A stretch of 8,920 bases of DNA. It comes from JABAYQ01 sp042091225. GTDB lineage: Bacteria; Bacteroidota; Bacteroidia; Flavobacteriales; UBA7312. Position numbers and translations under genes: made by a program. The notes under the pieces are model-generated. The model worked only from the letters and a program-made list of their open reading frames with translations, was not told where the DNA came from and made no database searches. Shown piece after piece: positions 1-6,639 of the stretch; the stretch's first letter is position 1; each line of letters begins with the position of its first letter. The stretch spans positions 1 through 8,920 of the forward strand of contig JBELHW010000062.1 in NCBI GenBank assembly GCA_042091225.1, written 5' to 3'.

Positions 1-426
1 GGCGATATATTAGCACAATTGACTGCTCAGAACTCGGACTTTGGCGAGCAAACAACTAGTAATTTCTGTGTAACCTCAGATGCACCTGCGCCAAGCTGGA
101 GATGTGTTAACAACCAATGTATTGATCCACAAGACGGATCGGGAGAATACAGCTCTTACGATGCCTGTATCACCCAGTGTAGTCCTCCTTCTAGTATTAG
201 CGATGACGAACTAGATTTAATGAATATTTATCCTAATCCGTTCAACAACATTGTTGTTTTAGAATCTGATTTAGTAGGTACATTAAACATATACAATACT
301 TTATCTCAAATTATGATTTCTCAAACTAAAAACGAGTTTAAAATTGAGTTAGACTTATCAAGTTTAGAAAGTGGAATTTATTTTATAGAATTAAAAAATC
401 AAATTTTTAAAATCATTAAGGAATAA
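1..426 (+). CDS. C-terminal part of a T9SS-secreted protein with type A sorting domain (5' end outside window)
   Basis: The reading frame is open from base 1 (GDILAQLTAQ...) to a TAA at 424-426, so this is the last 141 codons of a longer gene; the TTG at 19 is not a believable start. From about residue 74 to the end it carries a type A C-terminal sorting domain: the YPNPF motif at 77-81, a beta-rich stretch with an IYN element, then an LDLSSLESGIYFIEL block and a KIIKE tail. This domain directs export by the type IX secretion system and is cleaved at the cell surface. Before it, residues 32-60 form a small Cys module (SWRC, then CIDPQDGSGEYSS, then C...C; Cys at 35, 40, 56, 60) of a kind I associate with secreted Bacteroidota proteins, where copies can be tandem. 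The catalytic or binding domain lies upstream of the window, so the function is unknown. Confidence 0.9.
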   Translation, partial: GDILAQLTAQNSDFGEQTTSNFCVTSDAPAPSWRCVNNQCIDPQDGSGEYSSYDACITQCSPPSSISDDELDLMNIYPNPFNNIVVLESDLVGTLNIYNTLSQIMISQTKNEFKIELDLSSLESGIYFIELKNQIFKIIKE

Positions 427-431
427 TTAAA

Positions 432-439
432 TAAATTTG
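432..439 (+). promoter_or_regulatory. Bacteroidota -7 promoter element for the methyltransferase gene
   Basis: TAAATTTG is an exact match to the Bacteroidota TAnnTTTG element. It lies in the 17-base gap after the upstream gene and ends only 4 bases before the GTG at 444, so transcription would begin at or next to the start codon. No TTG is present at the usual -33 distance, so this is a half-supported promoter. Confidence 0.45.
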
Positions 440-443
440 TAGG

Positions 444-1214
444 GTGAAAATTATTATAAGCTTAGTTACCCGATTAATTCCCAGACATTATCTACATCAC
501 TTGAGTCATGTTTTCTTACAGTTTTTTTCTCTTTTTATGAGAGGAAAAAAATTCCAAGATCCTATAAACGGCATTACTTACAGAAAGTTGCTTCCGTATG
601 GAAGAATTAATTCGAGAGAAAATGCCTTAGCTCCTGACAGTATGTCTCTAGAAAGACACCGTCTTTTATGGCTATATCTTAACCAAAAAACTAACTTTTT
701 TAAAGACCAGTTAAGTTTTTTACATATAGCACCAGAATATTGTTTTTTACCACTTTTCAAAAAACAAAAAAATTTAAAATATACTACTGCCGATTTAAAT
801 TCTCCTTGGGCAGATATAAAAATGGATGTTCATGACATTCCTTTTGACGACAACTCAATTGATGTTATCATGTGCAATCATGTTTTAGAACATGTAGAAG
901 ACGACCATAAAGTAATGAGTGAATTTTTTAGAGTAATGAAAAAAGGAGGATGGGGTATTTTTCAAGTTCCAATTGATACATCTAGAGAAGAAACTTTTGA
1001 TGACCCATCTATTACTGACCCTAAAGAAAGAGAAAGAAATTATTGGCAAGCAGATCATGTTCGTTTATACGGAAACGATTATGGAAAAAAATTAGCTGCT
1101 GTTGGCTTTGATGTTATAGAAGATAATTTTATAAATGAGCTTTCTCAGAAAGAGGTAGAAAGGTATGCCCTACCAAAAGGAGAATTAATTTACTTGTGTA
1201 AAAAGTCAAACTAG
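444..1214 (+). CDS. Class I SAM-dependent methyltransferase (Methyltransf_11 type)
   Basis: A 256-residue methyltransferase of unknown substrate, cytosolic or peripherally membrane-associated. The Rossmann core begins near residue 91: beta1 is LHIAPE (93-98) in place of the usual glycine-rich DxGxG loop, the acidic end of beta2 is D117 (TTADL), and the post-motif region is DVIMCNHVLEHVED (140-153), followed by RVMKKGGW (163-170). The N-terminal LSLERHRLLWLYL-type block (68-79) and the ELIYLC tail match a Bacteroidota family I recognise from memory. In some members two Cys pairs (CPxC) flank the KLLPYG segment; here those positions read DPIN (39-42) and APDS (63-66). The GTG start is chosen because the N-terminus (MKIIISLVTRLIPR) matches family-like sequence; the next Met is residue 32. 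Its 3' end overlaps the convergent rsmG by 9 bases. An envelope or glycan role is possible but not shown. Confidence 0.85.
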   Translation: MKIIISLVTRLIPRHYLHHLSHVFLQFFSLFMRGKKFQDPINGITYRKLLPYGRINSRENALAPDSMSLERHRLLWLYLNQKTNFFKDQLSFLHIAPEYCFLPLFKKQKNLKYTTADLNSPWADIKMDVHDIPFDDNSIDVIMCNHVLEHVEDDHKVMSEFFRVMKKGGWGIFQVPIDTSREETFDDPSITDPKERERNYWQADHVRLYGNDYGKKLAAVGFDVIEDNFINELSQKEVERYALPKGELIYLCKKSN

Positions 1215-1826
1215 TTGTACATAAACAACTTTTTTAGTTTGAAAAAATTCTTGCTCATAAAATTCGCTTATGTCAAATTCTTTGTAGTGTTGTTTTAAGC
1301 CCGACAATTCTTTTGTCAAATCACCTCCTTTCAAATAAAGTATTCCGTTAGGAAAGTCGTTATTACATTCAATATTTATTTTGTCTTTTATCCAATTAAC
1401 AAAAACAGGCATTTTAGTAACTGCTCTACTAATAATAAAGTCAAATTTCTGATTTATATTTTCAGCTCTTTGATGTAGTGCTGTAACATTTTTTAGTCCT
1501 AAAGACTGGGCTACAGCATTAACTACCTTAATTTTTTTTGCGATACTATCAATAAGTAAAAACTCAACTCCAGGAAATAAAATTGCTAATGGAATTCCCG
1601 GAAAACCTCCCCCAGTTCCTACATCCATTATTTTACTTCCGCTCTTAAAGTCAACAATTTTAGCAATTGCCAAAGAATGCAAAACATGGCGTTCCATTAA
1701 TAAATCAATATCTTTTCTTGAAATTACATTTATCTGGGCATTCCAATAAGTATAGAGAGGTAATAATTGTTCTAGTTGTTGTTTTTGGATAGAACTAAGA
1801 TTAGGAAAATAAGGATGTAAATTCAT
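1206..1826 (-). CDS. rsmG: 16S rRNA (guanine527-N7)-methyltransferase RsmG
   Basis: RsmG (GidB) uses SAM to methylate N7 of G527 in the 530 loop of 16S rRNA, in the cytosol; loss of this mark in other bacteria gives low-level streptomycin resistance. At 206 residues it is about the size of the E. coli protein (207). Recognisable family blocks are NVISRKDI (33-40), ERHVLHS (45-51), the SAM loop DVGTGGGFPG (68-77), the acidic-loop segment LIDSIAKK (91-98), QRAEN (119-123), DFIISRAV (129-136) and LKGGDL (165-170). It is the last gene of a three-gene minus-strand unit: its ATG overlaps the TAA of the sigma factor gene by one base (TAATG), which suggests translational coupling. The 3' end overlaps the convergent methyltransferase by 9 bases. 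Nothing looks truncated. Confidence 0.96.
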   Translation of the reverse strand: MNLHPYFPNLSSIQKQQLEQLLPLYTYWNAQINVISRKDIDLLMERHVLHSLAIAKIVDFKSGSKIMDVGTGGGFPGIPLAILFPGVEFLLIDSIAKKIKVVNAVAQSLGLKNVTALHQRAENINQKFDFIISRAVTKMPVFVNWIKDKINIECNNDFPNGILYLKGGDLTKELSGLKQHYKEFDISEFYEQEFFQTKKVVYVQLV

Positions 1827-2431
1827 TAAAACTGATTTAGTTTTCCGTCTAGTAAAGCAAACAATTGTTCTCTCGAACGAAAAAGCTGAGCCTTAACTGT
1901 CCCTACAGGCATTTTTAATTCGTCTGCTATTTCCTGATAAGAATATTCTTTAAAATACCTTAAACGTACTAAACGGCGGTATTTGGGCTCTAAACTAGAA
2001 ACAATTTGACGAACAATTTGTAGCCTTTGTTTTTTGAGTAAGAAGTTTTCGGGATCTAAGCCATCGTCTTTAATGTCAAAAGAAATTTCGCTTCCATCCT
2101 CCCCTTTTTTTGTCTGGTCAATAGAAAAGGTAGGTAATTTCTTTTTTCTTAAAAAATCAATAGCGTTGTTTCTAGCAATTGTAAACAACCAGGTACTAAA
2201 AGCAAAATTTGGAGTATATAAATGTAATTTATTAAATGCCTTTCCTAATGCTTCAATCGTTAGTTCTTGAGCTAATTCTTTATCGCTGATTTTCTCAAGT
2301 AACATGAAAAAGATTGGGTCTCTATACTTTGCCATTAGAGAAGAATAAGCACGTTGATCTCCATTTTTAAGCGCTTTTTCTATCAATATCAAATCTTGTT
2401 TTGCTTTTTCTGTAAGCTGTCTTTTTACCAT
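1826..2431 (-). CDS. Sigma-70 family (ECF-like) RNA polymerase sigma factor
   Basis: A 201-residue two-domain sigma factor. Region 2 spans roughly residues 28-98, including the AQELTIEALGKAFNKL helix and the promoter-melting FSTWLFTIARNNAIDFLRKKK segment (78-98). A charged linker (about 100-135) follows, then region 4 (about 140-192) with the helix-turn-helix SYQEIADELKMPVGTVKAQLFRS at 164-186, which would read the -35-type element. No anti-sigma factor gene is adjacent, unlike many ECF systems; the neighbours are a GT2 glycosyltransferase upstream (7-base overlap with its 3' end) and rsmG downstream (1-base overlap). The sequence resembles a broadly conserved Bacteroidota ECF type that may include P. 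gingivalis SigP, a T9SS regulator, but I cannot confirm orthology and give no symbol. Its regulon is unknown. Confidence 0.93.
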   Translation of the reverse strand: MVKRQLTEKAKQDLILIEKALKNGDQRAYSSLMAKYRDPIFFMLLEKISDKELAQELTIEALGKAFNKLHLYTPNFAFSTWLFTIARNNAIDFLRKKKLPTFSIDQTKKGEDGSEISFDIKDDGLDPENFLLKKQRLQIVRQIVSSLEPKYRRLVRLRYFKEYSYQEIADELKMPVGTVKAQLFRSREQLFALLDGKLNQF

Positions 2432-3525
2432 CTTTTCTTTTTTGAGAGAACGTTAGAAATTCCGAAAATAAGTTGGAAAATTATCATTAATAAATCTAAA
2501 AATACAATAAAGTAGCTAATATCTTTTTCCTCCAGTTTTTTCATAAATGGAACATAAATAAAGTATTGAATCAATGTTTTAAATGCAAACAAAGAAAGTA
2601 CTAAATACAGGCTATAGCTATTAGCTATTAGAAAGATAAACGAGAACCAAAACAAGAATTGACTAATAGAAAATAAGCCAAGTAGAATTTTTAAATCCAA
2701 AGAGTATTCTGTACTAGTACTAAGGTGTCGCGATTTTTGTCTTATCCAGGAAAACCAACTTTCTTTAGGTAGTGAAAGAGTAGCCGAACTTTTATCTATA
2801 CTTATTGTGGTATTATGTTTGTTGGCTACTTCTCTTATAAATAAATCGTCATCTCCAGAGGGAATGTGTAAATGACTAGCAAAGCCTTTGTTGTCGAAAA
2901 ACAATGATTTTTTATAGGCCAAATTTCTACCTACTCCCATATAAGTTTTACCAATTAGAGAAAAAGAAAAATATTGCAATGCTACCTGAAAAGTATCAAA
3001 ACGCACTAATTTATTTAATAGGCCTTTTTTCTTAATGTAGGCACCATATCCTAAAACTATCTGGGTAGTTTCAGAAAAGGAAGAAACCATCGACTTAATC
3101 CAATTATTATCAATCGGAACACAATCGGCATCGGTAAGTAATAAGTAATCGTATTTAGCAGCTTTTATCCCTAAAGAAAGAGCAAATTTCTTACCTACTC
3201 GTTTCGGGATATCTTCCGTAATAGTTACCAACTTTACCTGAGGGTGGTATTCCCATTGTTTTAAAACCTGTTTGGTATGGTCATTGGATTGGTCATCTAC
3301 AACTACTAATTGAAAATAAGAATAATCTTGCTCTAGTATTTTAGGAATTAATGTTTTAAGATTATAGGCTTCATTAAAAGCACAGACAACAACCGATATT
3401 TCCTTATTATAATCCGATTCATTCTTTTTAAAATGATTGACCTTTCTGAAAATAAATAGGTAGTAGCACAATTGAATTGCAGCACTAACAGCAAATACAA
3501 GTAAAACAATAGAGATAAAATTCAT
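2425..3525 (-). CDS. Membrane-anchored family 2 glycosyltransferase
   Basis: A 366-residue inverting GT-A glycosyltransferase, probably acting at the inner face of the cytoplasmic membrane on a lipid-linked or polysaccharide acceptor. An N-terminal membrane helix (about 3-26) precedes the GT2 domain, which opens with ISVVVCAFNEAYNL (43-56), has the nucleotide-binding Asp pair VVVDDQS (74-80), the metal-binding DAD (132-134), the acceptor/catalytic-region acidic cluster GDDD (224-227), and a QKSRH motif (263-267) in the place of the processive QxxRW motif. Three or so membrane helices follow (about 279-303, 305-325, 336-357) and a basic tail. The QxxRH variant and acidic cluster fit poly- or oligosaccharide-synthesising GT2 enzymes, but donor and product cannot be read from sequence. 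It is the first gene of the unit GT2, sigma factor, rsmG and diverges from tgt across 86 bases. Confidence 0.9.
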   Translation of the reverse strand: MNFISIVLLVFAVSAAIQLCYYLFIFRKVNHFKKNESDYNKEISVVVCAFNEAYNLKTLIPKILEQDYSYFQLVVVDDQSNDHTKQVLKQWEYHPQVKLVTITEDIPKRVGKKFALSLGIKAAKYDYLLLTDADCVPIDNNWIKSMVSSFSETTQIVLGYGAYIKKKGLLNKLVRFDTFQVALQYFSFSLIGKTYMGVGRNLAYKKSLFFDNKGFASHLHIPSGDDDLFIREVANKHNTTISIDKSSATLSLPKESWFSWIRQKSRHLSTSTEYSLDLKILLGLFSISQFLFWFSFIFLIANSYSLYLVLSLFAFKTLIQYFIYVPFMKKLEEKDISYFIVFLDLLMIIFQLIFGISNVLSKKKRW

Positions 3526-3530
3526 TAATG

Positions 3531-3538
3531 CAATAATA
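3531..3538 (-). promoter_or_regulatory. Weak -7-like element upstream of the GT2/sigma/rsmG unit
   Basis: On the minus strand this reads TATTATTG, one mismatch from TAnnTTTG, ending 5 bases before the GT2 start codon. It overlaps the left edge of the inverted repeat at 3537-3565. No TTG is seen at the right upstream distance, so the call is tentative. Confidence 0.25.
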
Positions 3539-3565
3539 CGGATATTTAATTTTTTAAAATCCGTA
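3537..3565. repeat. Inverted repeat (12-bp dyad) between divergent GT2 and tgt genes
   Basis: TACGGAT (3537-3543) pairs with ATCCGTA (3559-3565), and TTTAA (3545-3549) pairs with TTAAA (3554-3558), leaving one bulged A (3544) and a TTTT loop. That is 12 base pairs in an 86-base divergent intergenic region. It lies directly upstream of the GT2 start and upstream of the tgt -7 element, which is where an operator would sit; it could instead form a hairpin in a transcript. Confidence 0.5.
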
Positions 3566-3587
3566 ATAATTATCTTGATTCTTAATT

Positions 3588-3595
3588 TATCTTTG
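3588..3595 (+). promoter_or_regulatory. Bacteroidota -7 promoter element for tgt-lptF/G
   Basis: TATCTTTG matches TAnnTTTG exactly and ends 16 bases before the tgt ATG at 3612. A TTG at 3575-3577 is too close (10-base spacer) to be a standard -33 element, so the upstream half of the promoter is not evident. Confidence 0.5.
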
Positions 3596-3611
3596 AGGAA
3601 AATTTTGTGTT

Positions 3612-4742
3612 ATGGATTTTAAACTGTTAAAGCAAGACAAGGCTACAAAAGCAAGGGCTGGAGAATTAACTACAGCTCATGGAGTTATTAAGACTCCTAT
3701 TTTTATGCCTGTTGGTACTGCTGCTACCGTAAAAGGAGTGCATCAGCACGAATTAGAACAAGATACGAAAGCACAAATTATATTAGGGAATACCTATCAT
3801 TTATACTTGCGTCCTAAATTAGAGGTTTTAGAAAAAGCAGGTGGATTGCATCATTTTATGAATTGGCATAAGCCAATACTTACCGATAGTGGTGGTTATC
3901 AGGTATATTCCTTATCAGGAAAAAGAAAAATAAAAGAAGAGGGAGTAAAATTTCAATCTCATATTGACGGTTCTTACCACATGTTTACACCAGAATATGC
4001 CATGGACATTCAAAGAACAATAGGAGCTGATATAATTATGGCTTTTGACGAATGCACTCCTTATCCTTGCGATTATCGTTATGCAAAAAAATCGATGCAT
4101 ATGACCCATCGTTGGCTAAAACGATGTTGCGACAGATTTGACTCTACACAAGCTAAGTACGGCTTCGACCAAACTTTGTTTCCTATTGTGCAAGGATCTG
4201 TTTATAAAGACCTAAGAAAGCAATCGGCAGAACAAATTGCATCTTTCGAAAGAGAAGGGAATGCAATCGGTGGCTTATCAGTTGGGGAGCCACACCACCT
4301 GATGTATGAAATGACCGAAATTGTTTGTAATGTTTTGCCGGTAGAGAAACCAAGGTATCTTATGGGTGTAGGGACTCCTTCCAATTTACTGGAGAATATT
4401 GCTTTGGGGGTTGATATGTTCGATTGTGTTATGCCTACCAGAAATGCAAGAAACGGAATGCTATTTACAAGCGAGGGAACAATTAATATTAAAAATGCCA
4501 AGTGGAAGGATGATTTATCTGAGCTAGACCCAAATGGTACATCATATGTAGACCATACCTATTCTAAGGCATATCTTAAACATTTGTTTAGTGTAAACGA
4601 GCTTTTAGGAAAACAAATTGCTACCTTACACAATATTAGATTCTATGTATGGTTAATGGAACAAGCAAGAGAACAAATATTAGAAGGTACTTTTGATAAT
4701 TGGAAAACACAAATGGTTAAAAAACTTGATCAACGCTTGTAG
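3612..4742 (+). CDS. tgt: tRNA-guanine transglycosylase (queuine/preQ1 tRNA-ribosyltransferase)
   Basis: Tgt swaps guanine-34 of GUN-anticodon tRNAs (Asp, Asn, His, Tyr) for preQ1, the first tRNA-level step of queuosine synthesis, in the cytosol. At 376 residues it has the normal bacterial length. The TDSGGYQ block holds the general acid/base Asp (D92), MAFDECTPYP and GGLSVGEP form the base-binding pocket, and GVDMFDCVMPTRNARNG holds the nucleophilic Asp, D271 by comparison with Z. mobilis D280. The C-terminal zinc site is unusual: where the family has CxCxxC after LDP, this protein has G309, S311 and D314 (LDPNGTSYVDHTY), while the fourth ligand, the His of the LHN motif (H340), remains. The surrounding fold is intact, so I regard it as functional; the loss may be lineage-wide. 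Its TAG is followed at once by the LptF/G start, indicating co-transcription. Confidence 0.97.
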   Translation: MDFKLLKQDKATKARAGELTTAHGVIKTPIFMPVGTAATVKGVHQHELEQDTKAQIILGNTYHLYLRPKLEVLEKAGGLHHFMNWHKPILTDSGGYQVYSLSGKRKIKEEGVKFQSHIDGSYHMFTPEYAMDIQRTIGADIIMAFDECTPYPCDYRYAKKSMHMTHRWLKRCCDRFDSTQAKYGFDQTLFPIVQGSVYKDLRKQSAEQIASFEREGNAIGGLSVGEPHHLMYEMTEIVCNVLPVEKPRYLMGVGTPSNLLENIALGVDMFDCVMPTRNARNGMLFTSEGTINIKNAKWKDDLSELDPNGTSYVDHTYSKAYLKHLFSVNELLGKQIATLHNIRFYVWLMEQAREQILEGTFDNWKTQMVKKLDQRL

Positions 4743-5819
4743 ATGAGAAAACTCGACTGGTATATCATTAAAAAGTTTTTAGGAACTTTTTTCTTTTCCA
4801 TCTCATTAATCTTAATCATTGTGGTGGTTTTCGATATTTCGGAAAAAGTAGACGATTTTTTTGAAAGCGAGGCTCCTTTGAGAGCAATTCTGTTCGATTA
4901 TTATTTAAACTTTATTCCATATTTCGGCAACCTATTTAGCCCGCTATTTACATTTATAGCCGTTATATTTTTCACCTCCAAAATGGCTACTAATTCAGAA
5001 ATTATTTCCATACTTAGTAGTGGGGTGAGCTTTAACAGAATGCTTCGTCCGTTTATGATATCGGCAATATTTTTATGTATTTTATCTTTTGTTTTAGGAA
5101 ACTTTATTATCCCTAAATCCAATCAATTGCGTTTAGATTTTGAATACGAATATTTAAAATCACCCTACAAAAACAGGGATAAAGACATACATATGCAGAT
5201 AGAGCCTGGTACTTTTATCTATATAGAAAGTTACAATACAAAGAAAAACATAGGCTATAAATTTTCTATTGAAAATTTTGAAAACAAACAACTCAAGAAA
5301 AAACTTTACTCTAGTTACATACAATGGGATGAGCAAAAAGAAAAATGGACTATCCATAAATATATAGAAAGAGAAATTGACGGACTTTACGAAGAGATTA
5401 ACAAAGGCGAACAAAAAGATACGGTTCTAAATCTGCGTCCTCAAGATTTTAATTTCCGATTAAGCATGGTAGAAACCATGAACTATAAGGAACTGAATGC
5501 TTTTATTGATAAAGAAAAAATGAAAGGTTCTAAAAATTTGGTTTTTCATTTGATAGAAAAGCATAAACGGACTGCTTTTCCTTTTGCAACGATTATTCTA
5601 ACTATAGTGGCGGTGGCTATGGCAAGTAGAAAAGTTAAAGGAGGTGTGGGTCTCCATCTTGGTCTTGGTTTACTAATTAGCTTTTCTTACATATTGTTTA
5701 TGCAAGTGTCCACTACTTTTGCCACAAATGGGGATTTATCTCCTCTATTTGCCGTCTGGATTCCTAATATATTGTTTGCTACTCTTGGGCTGTACCTTCT
5801 TAAAAAAGCACCTAAATAG
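4743..5819 (+). CDS. LptF/LptG family LPS-export permease (YjgP/YjgQ)
   Basis: A 358-residue inner-membrane permease of the LPS transport ABC exporter, which with LptB2 and a partner permease extracts LPS from the inner membrane and hands it to the periplasmic bridge. It has the family layout: three N-terminal helices (about 9-30, 55-78, 101-123), a cytoplasmic coupling segment between helices 2 and 3 (ATNSEIISILSSGVS, 82-96), a periplasmic beta-jellyroll (about 124-272) and three C-terminal helices (about 276-295, 303-325, 333-353). The N-terminus MRKLDWYIIKKFLGTFFF and the FDISEKVDDFF segment are typical of the Bacteroidota members. I cannot say whether it is LptF or LptG, so no symbol is given. 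The ATG starts on the base after the tgt stop, with no gap; the 3' end overlaps convergent mazG by 8 bases. Confidence 0.93.
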   Translation: MRKLDWYIIKKFLGTFFFSISLILIIVVVFDISEKVDDFFESEAPLRAILFDYYLNFIPYFGNLFSPLFTFIAVIFFTSKMATNSEIISILSSGVSFNRMLRPFMISAIFLCILSFVLGNFIIPKSNQLRLDFEYEYLKSPYKNRDKDIHMQIEPGTFIYIESYNTKKNIGYKFSIENFENKQLKKKLYSSYIQWDEQKEKWTIHKYIEREIDGLYEEINKGEQKDTVLNLRPQDFNFRLSMVETMNYKELNAFIDKEKMKGSKNLVFHLIEKHKRTAFPFATIILTIVAVAMASRKVKGGVGLHLGLGLLISFSYILFMQVSTTFATNGDLSPLFAVWIPNILFATLGLYLLKKAPK

Positions 5820-6576
5820 CCTTTGCCTTATTCCAATAAACATCTAGCTCCGAAAGGCTCATTTGGTCCATAGTTTTATTTTCTTTGCTAAGTTCTTTCT
5901 CCATAAACTGAAAGCGCCTAATAAATTTCTTATTGGTTTTTTCTAAGGCATCTTCGGGGTTAATATCAATGAAACGGGAGTAATTAATTAGAGAAAATAA
6001 AAGATCGCCAAATTCTTCTTTAGATTTTTGGGAGTCTTTGTTATCTATTTCTTGTTTAAACTCGGCTAATTCTTCTTGGACCTTGCTCCAGACCTGTTCT
6101 TTATCGTCCCAATCGAATCCTACTCCTCTAGCCTTTTCTTGGATTCGGATAGCTTTAACCATGGCTGGTAAAGATTTAGGGACTCCTTCTAAAACCGATT
6201 TTTTACCTTCTTTAAGTTTTAATTTTTCCCAGTTAGCTTTAACTTCTTCTTCCGAGCTAACTTTTACATCTCCATAAATATGAGGATGGCGATGGACTAA
6301 CTTATCGCAAATTCCGTTAAGAACGTCGCTTATGTTGAAGCGATTCGATTCCGAAGCAATTTTAGAATAAAAAACAAGATGAAGCATTACGTCCCCTAAT
6401 TCTTTTTTTATCTCATCGAAGTCATTTTCTACAATAGCATCAGATAGCTCATATACTTCTTCTAGGGTTAGGTAACGCAAAGATTCCATTGTTTGTTTCT
6501 TGTCCCAGGGGCATTGCTCTCGCAATTGATCCATTATATCAAGCAATCGTTGAAAGGCAATTAGTCTAGCATCCAT
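5812..6576 (-). CDS. mazG: Nucleoside triphosphate pyrophosphohydrolase MazG
   Basis: MazG hydrolyses NTPs and dNTPs to the monophosphate and pyrophosphate in the cytosol, cleaning the nucleotide pool; in E. coli it also modulates (p)ppGpp-linked survival. At 254 residues it has the standard two-domain length. The N-terminal repeat begins with CPWDKKQT (22-29), then the metal-binding helices EEVYEL (39-44) and KELGDVMLH (58-66), and the RHPHIYGDV loop (96-104). The C-terminal repeat shows RIQEKARGVGFDW (144-156), EELAEFKQE (168-176) and KEEFGDLLFSLINYSR (186-201), keeping the EExxE and ExxD metal ligands. It is a single-gene minus-strand unit, convergent with the LptF/G gene and divergent from the NqrM-like gene across 63 bases. 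Confidence 0.96.
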   Translation of the reverse strand: MDARLIAFQRLLDIMDQLREQCPWDKKQTMESLRYLTLEEVYELSDAIVENDFDEIKKELGDVMLHLVFYSKIASESNRFNISDVLNGICDKLVHRHPHIYGDVKVSSEEEVKANWEKLKLKEGKKSVLEGVPKSLPAMVKAIRIQEKARGVGFDWDDKEQVWSKVQEELAEFKQEIDNKDSQKSKEEFGDLLFSLINYSRFIDINPEDALEKTNKKFIRRFQFMEKELSKENKTMDQMSLSELDVYWNKAKAI

Positions 6577-6593
6577 ATTTAAAAAAATTTATT

Positions 6594-6601
6594 CAAAAAT
6601 A
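6594..6601 (-). promoter_or_regulatory. Bacteroidota -7 promoter element for mazG
   Basis: On the minus strand this reads TATTTTTG, an exact TAnnTTTG match, ending 17 bases before the mazG ATG. The same octamer precedes apbE and the PhnA-domain gene. No TTG lies at the standard -33 spacing. Confidence 0.45.
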
Positions 6602-6614
6602 ACATAACAATTCA

Positions 6615-6622
6615 TACCTTTG
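6615..6622 (+). promoter_or_regulatory. Bacteroidota -7 promoter element for the NqrM-like gene
   Basis: TACCTTTG matches TAnnTTTG exactly and ends 17 bases before the ATG at 6640. Its expected -33 zone falls on the mazG -7 element (6594-6601), so the two divergent promoters interleave. A clear TTG is missing. Confidence 0.5.
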
Positions 6623-6639
6623 CTGCTCAACAGAATAAT

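Noticed and set aside
2034..2270. A 78-codon plus-strand reading frame opposite the sigma factor gene
   Set aside because: It lies wholly within the well-supported sigma factor on the other strand, has no domain-like features and no promoter element; it is a shadow frame.
1826..2431. Naming the sigma factor sigP and linking it to the T9SS gene at the left edge
   Set aside because: Orthology cannot be confirmed from sequence alone, and the T9SS cargo gene is on the other strand in a separate unit; cargo genes are scattered in these genomes.
2425..3525. Processive cellulose/hyaluronan-type synthase
   Set aside because: The protein is short (366 residues), has QKSRH in place of QxxRW, and lacks a PilZ domain or adjacent export genes; only a general GT2 call is justified.
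3526..3611. Possible preQ1 riboswitch upstream of tgt
   Set aside because: The hairpin lies upstream of the tgt -7 element, so would not be in the tgt transcript, and no preQ1 aptamer-like A-rich tail or pseudoknot was found.
4202..4501. A 99-codon minus-strand reading frame inside tgt
   Set aside because: It is antisense to conserved Tgt motifs and its translation shows no family features.
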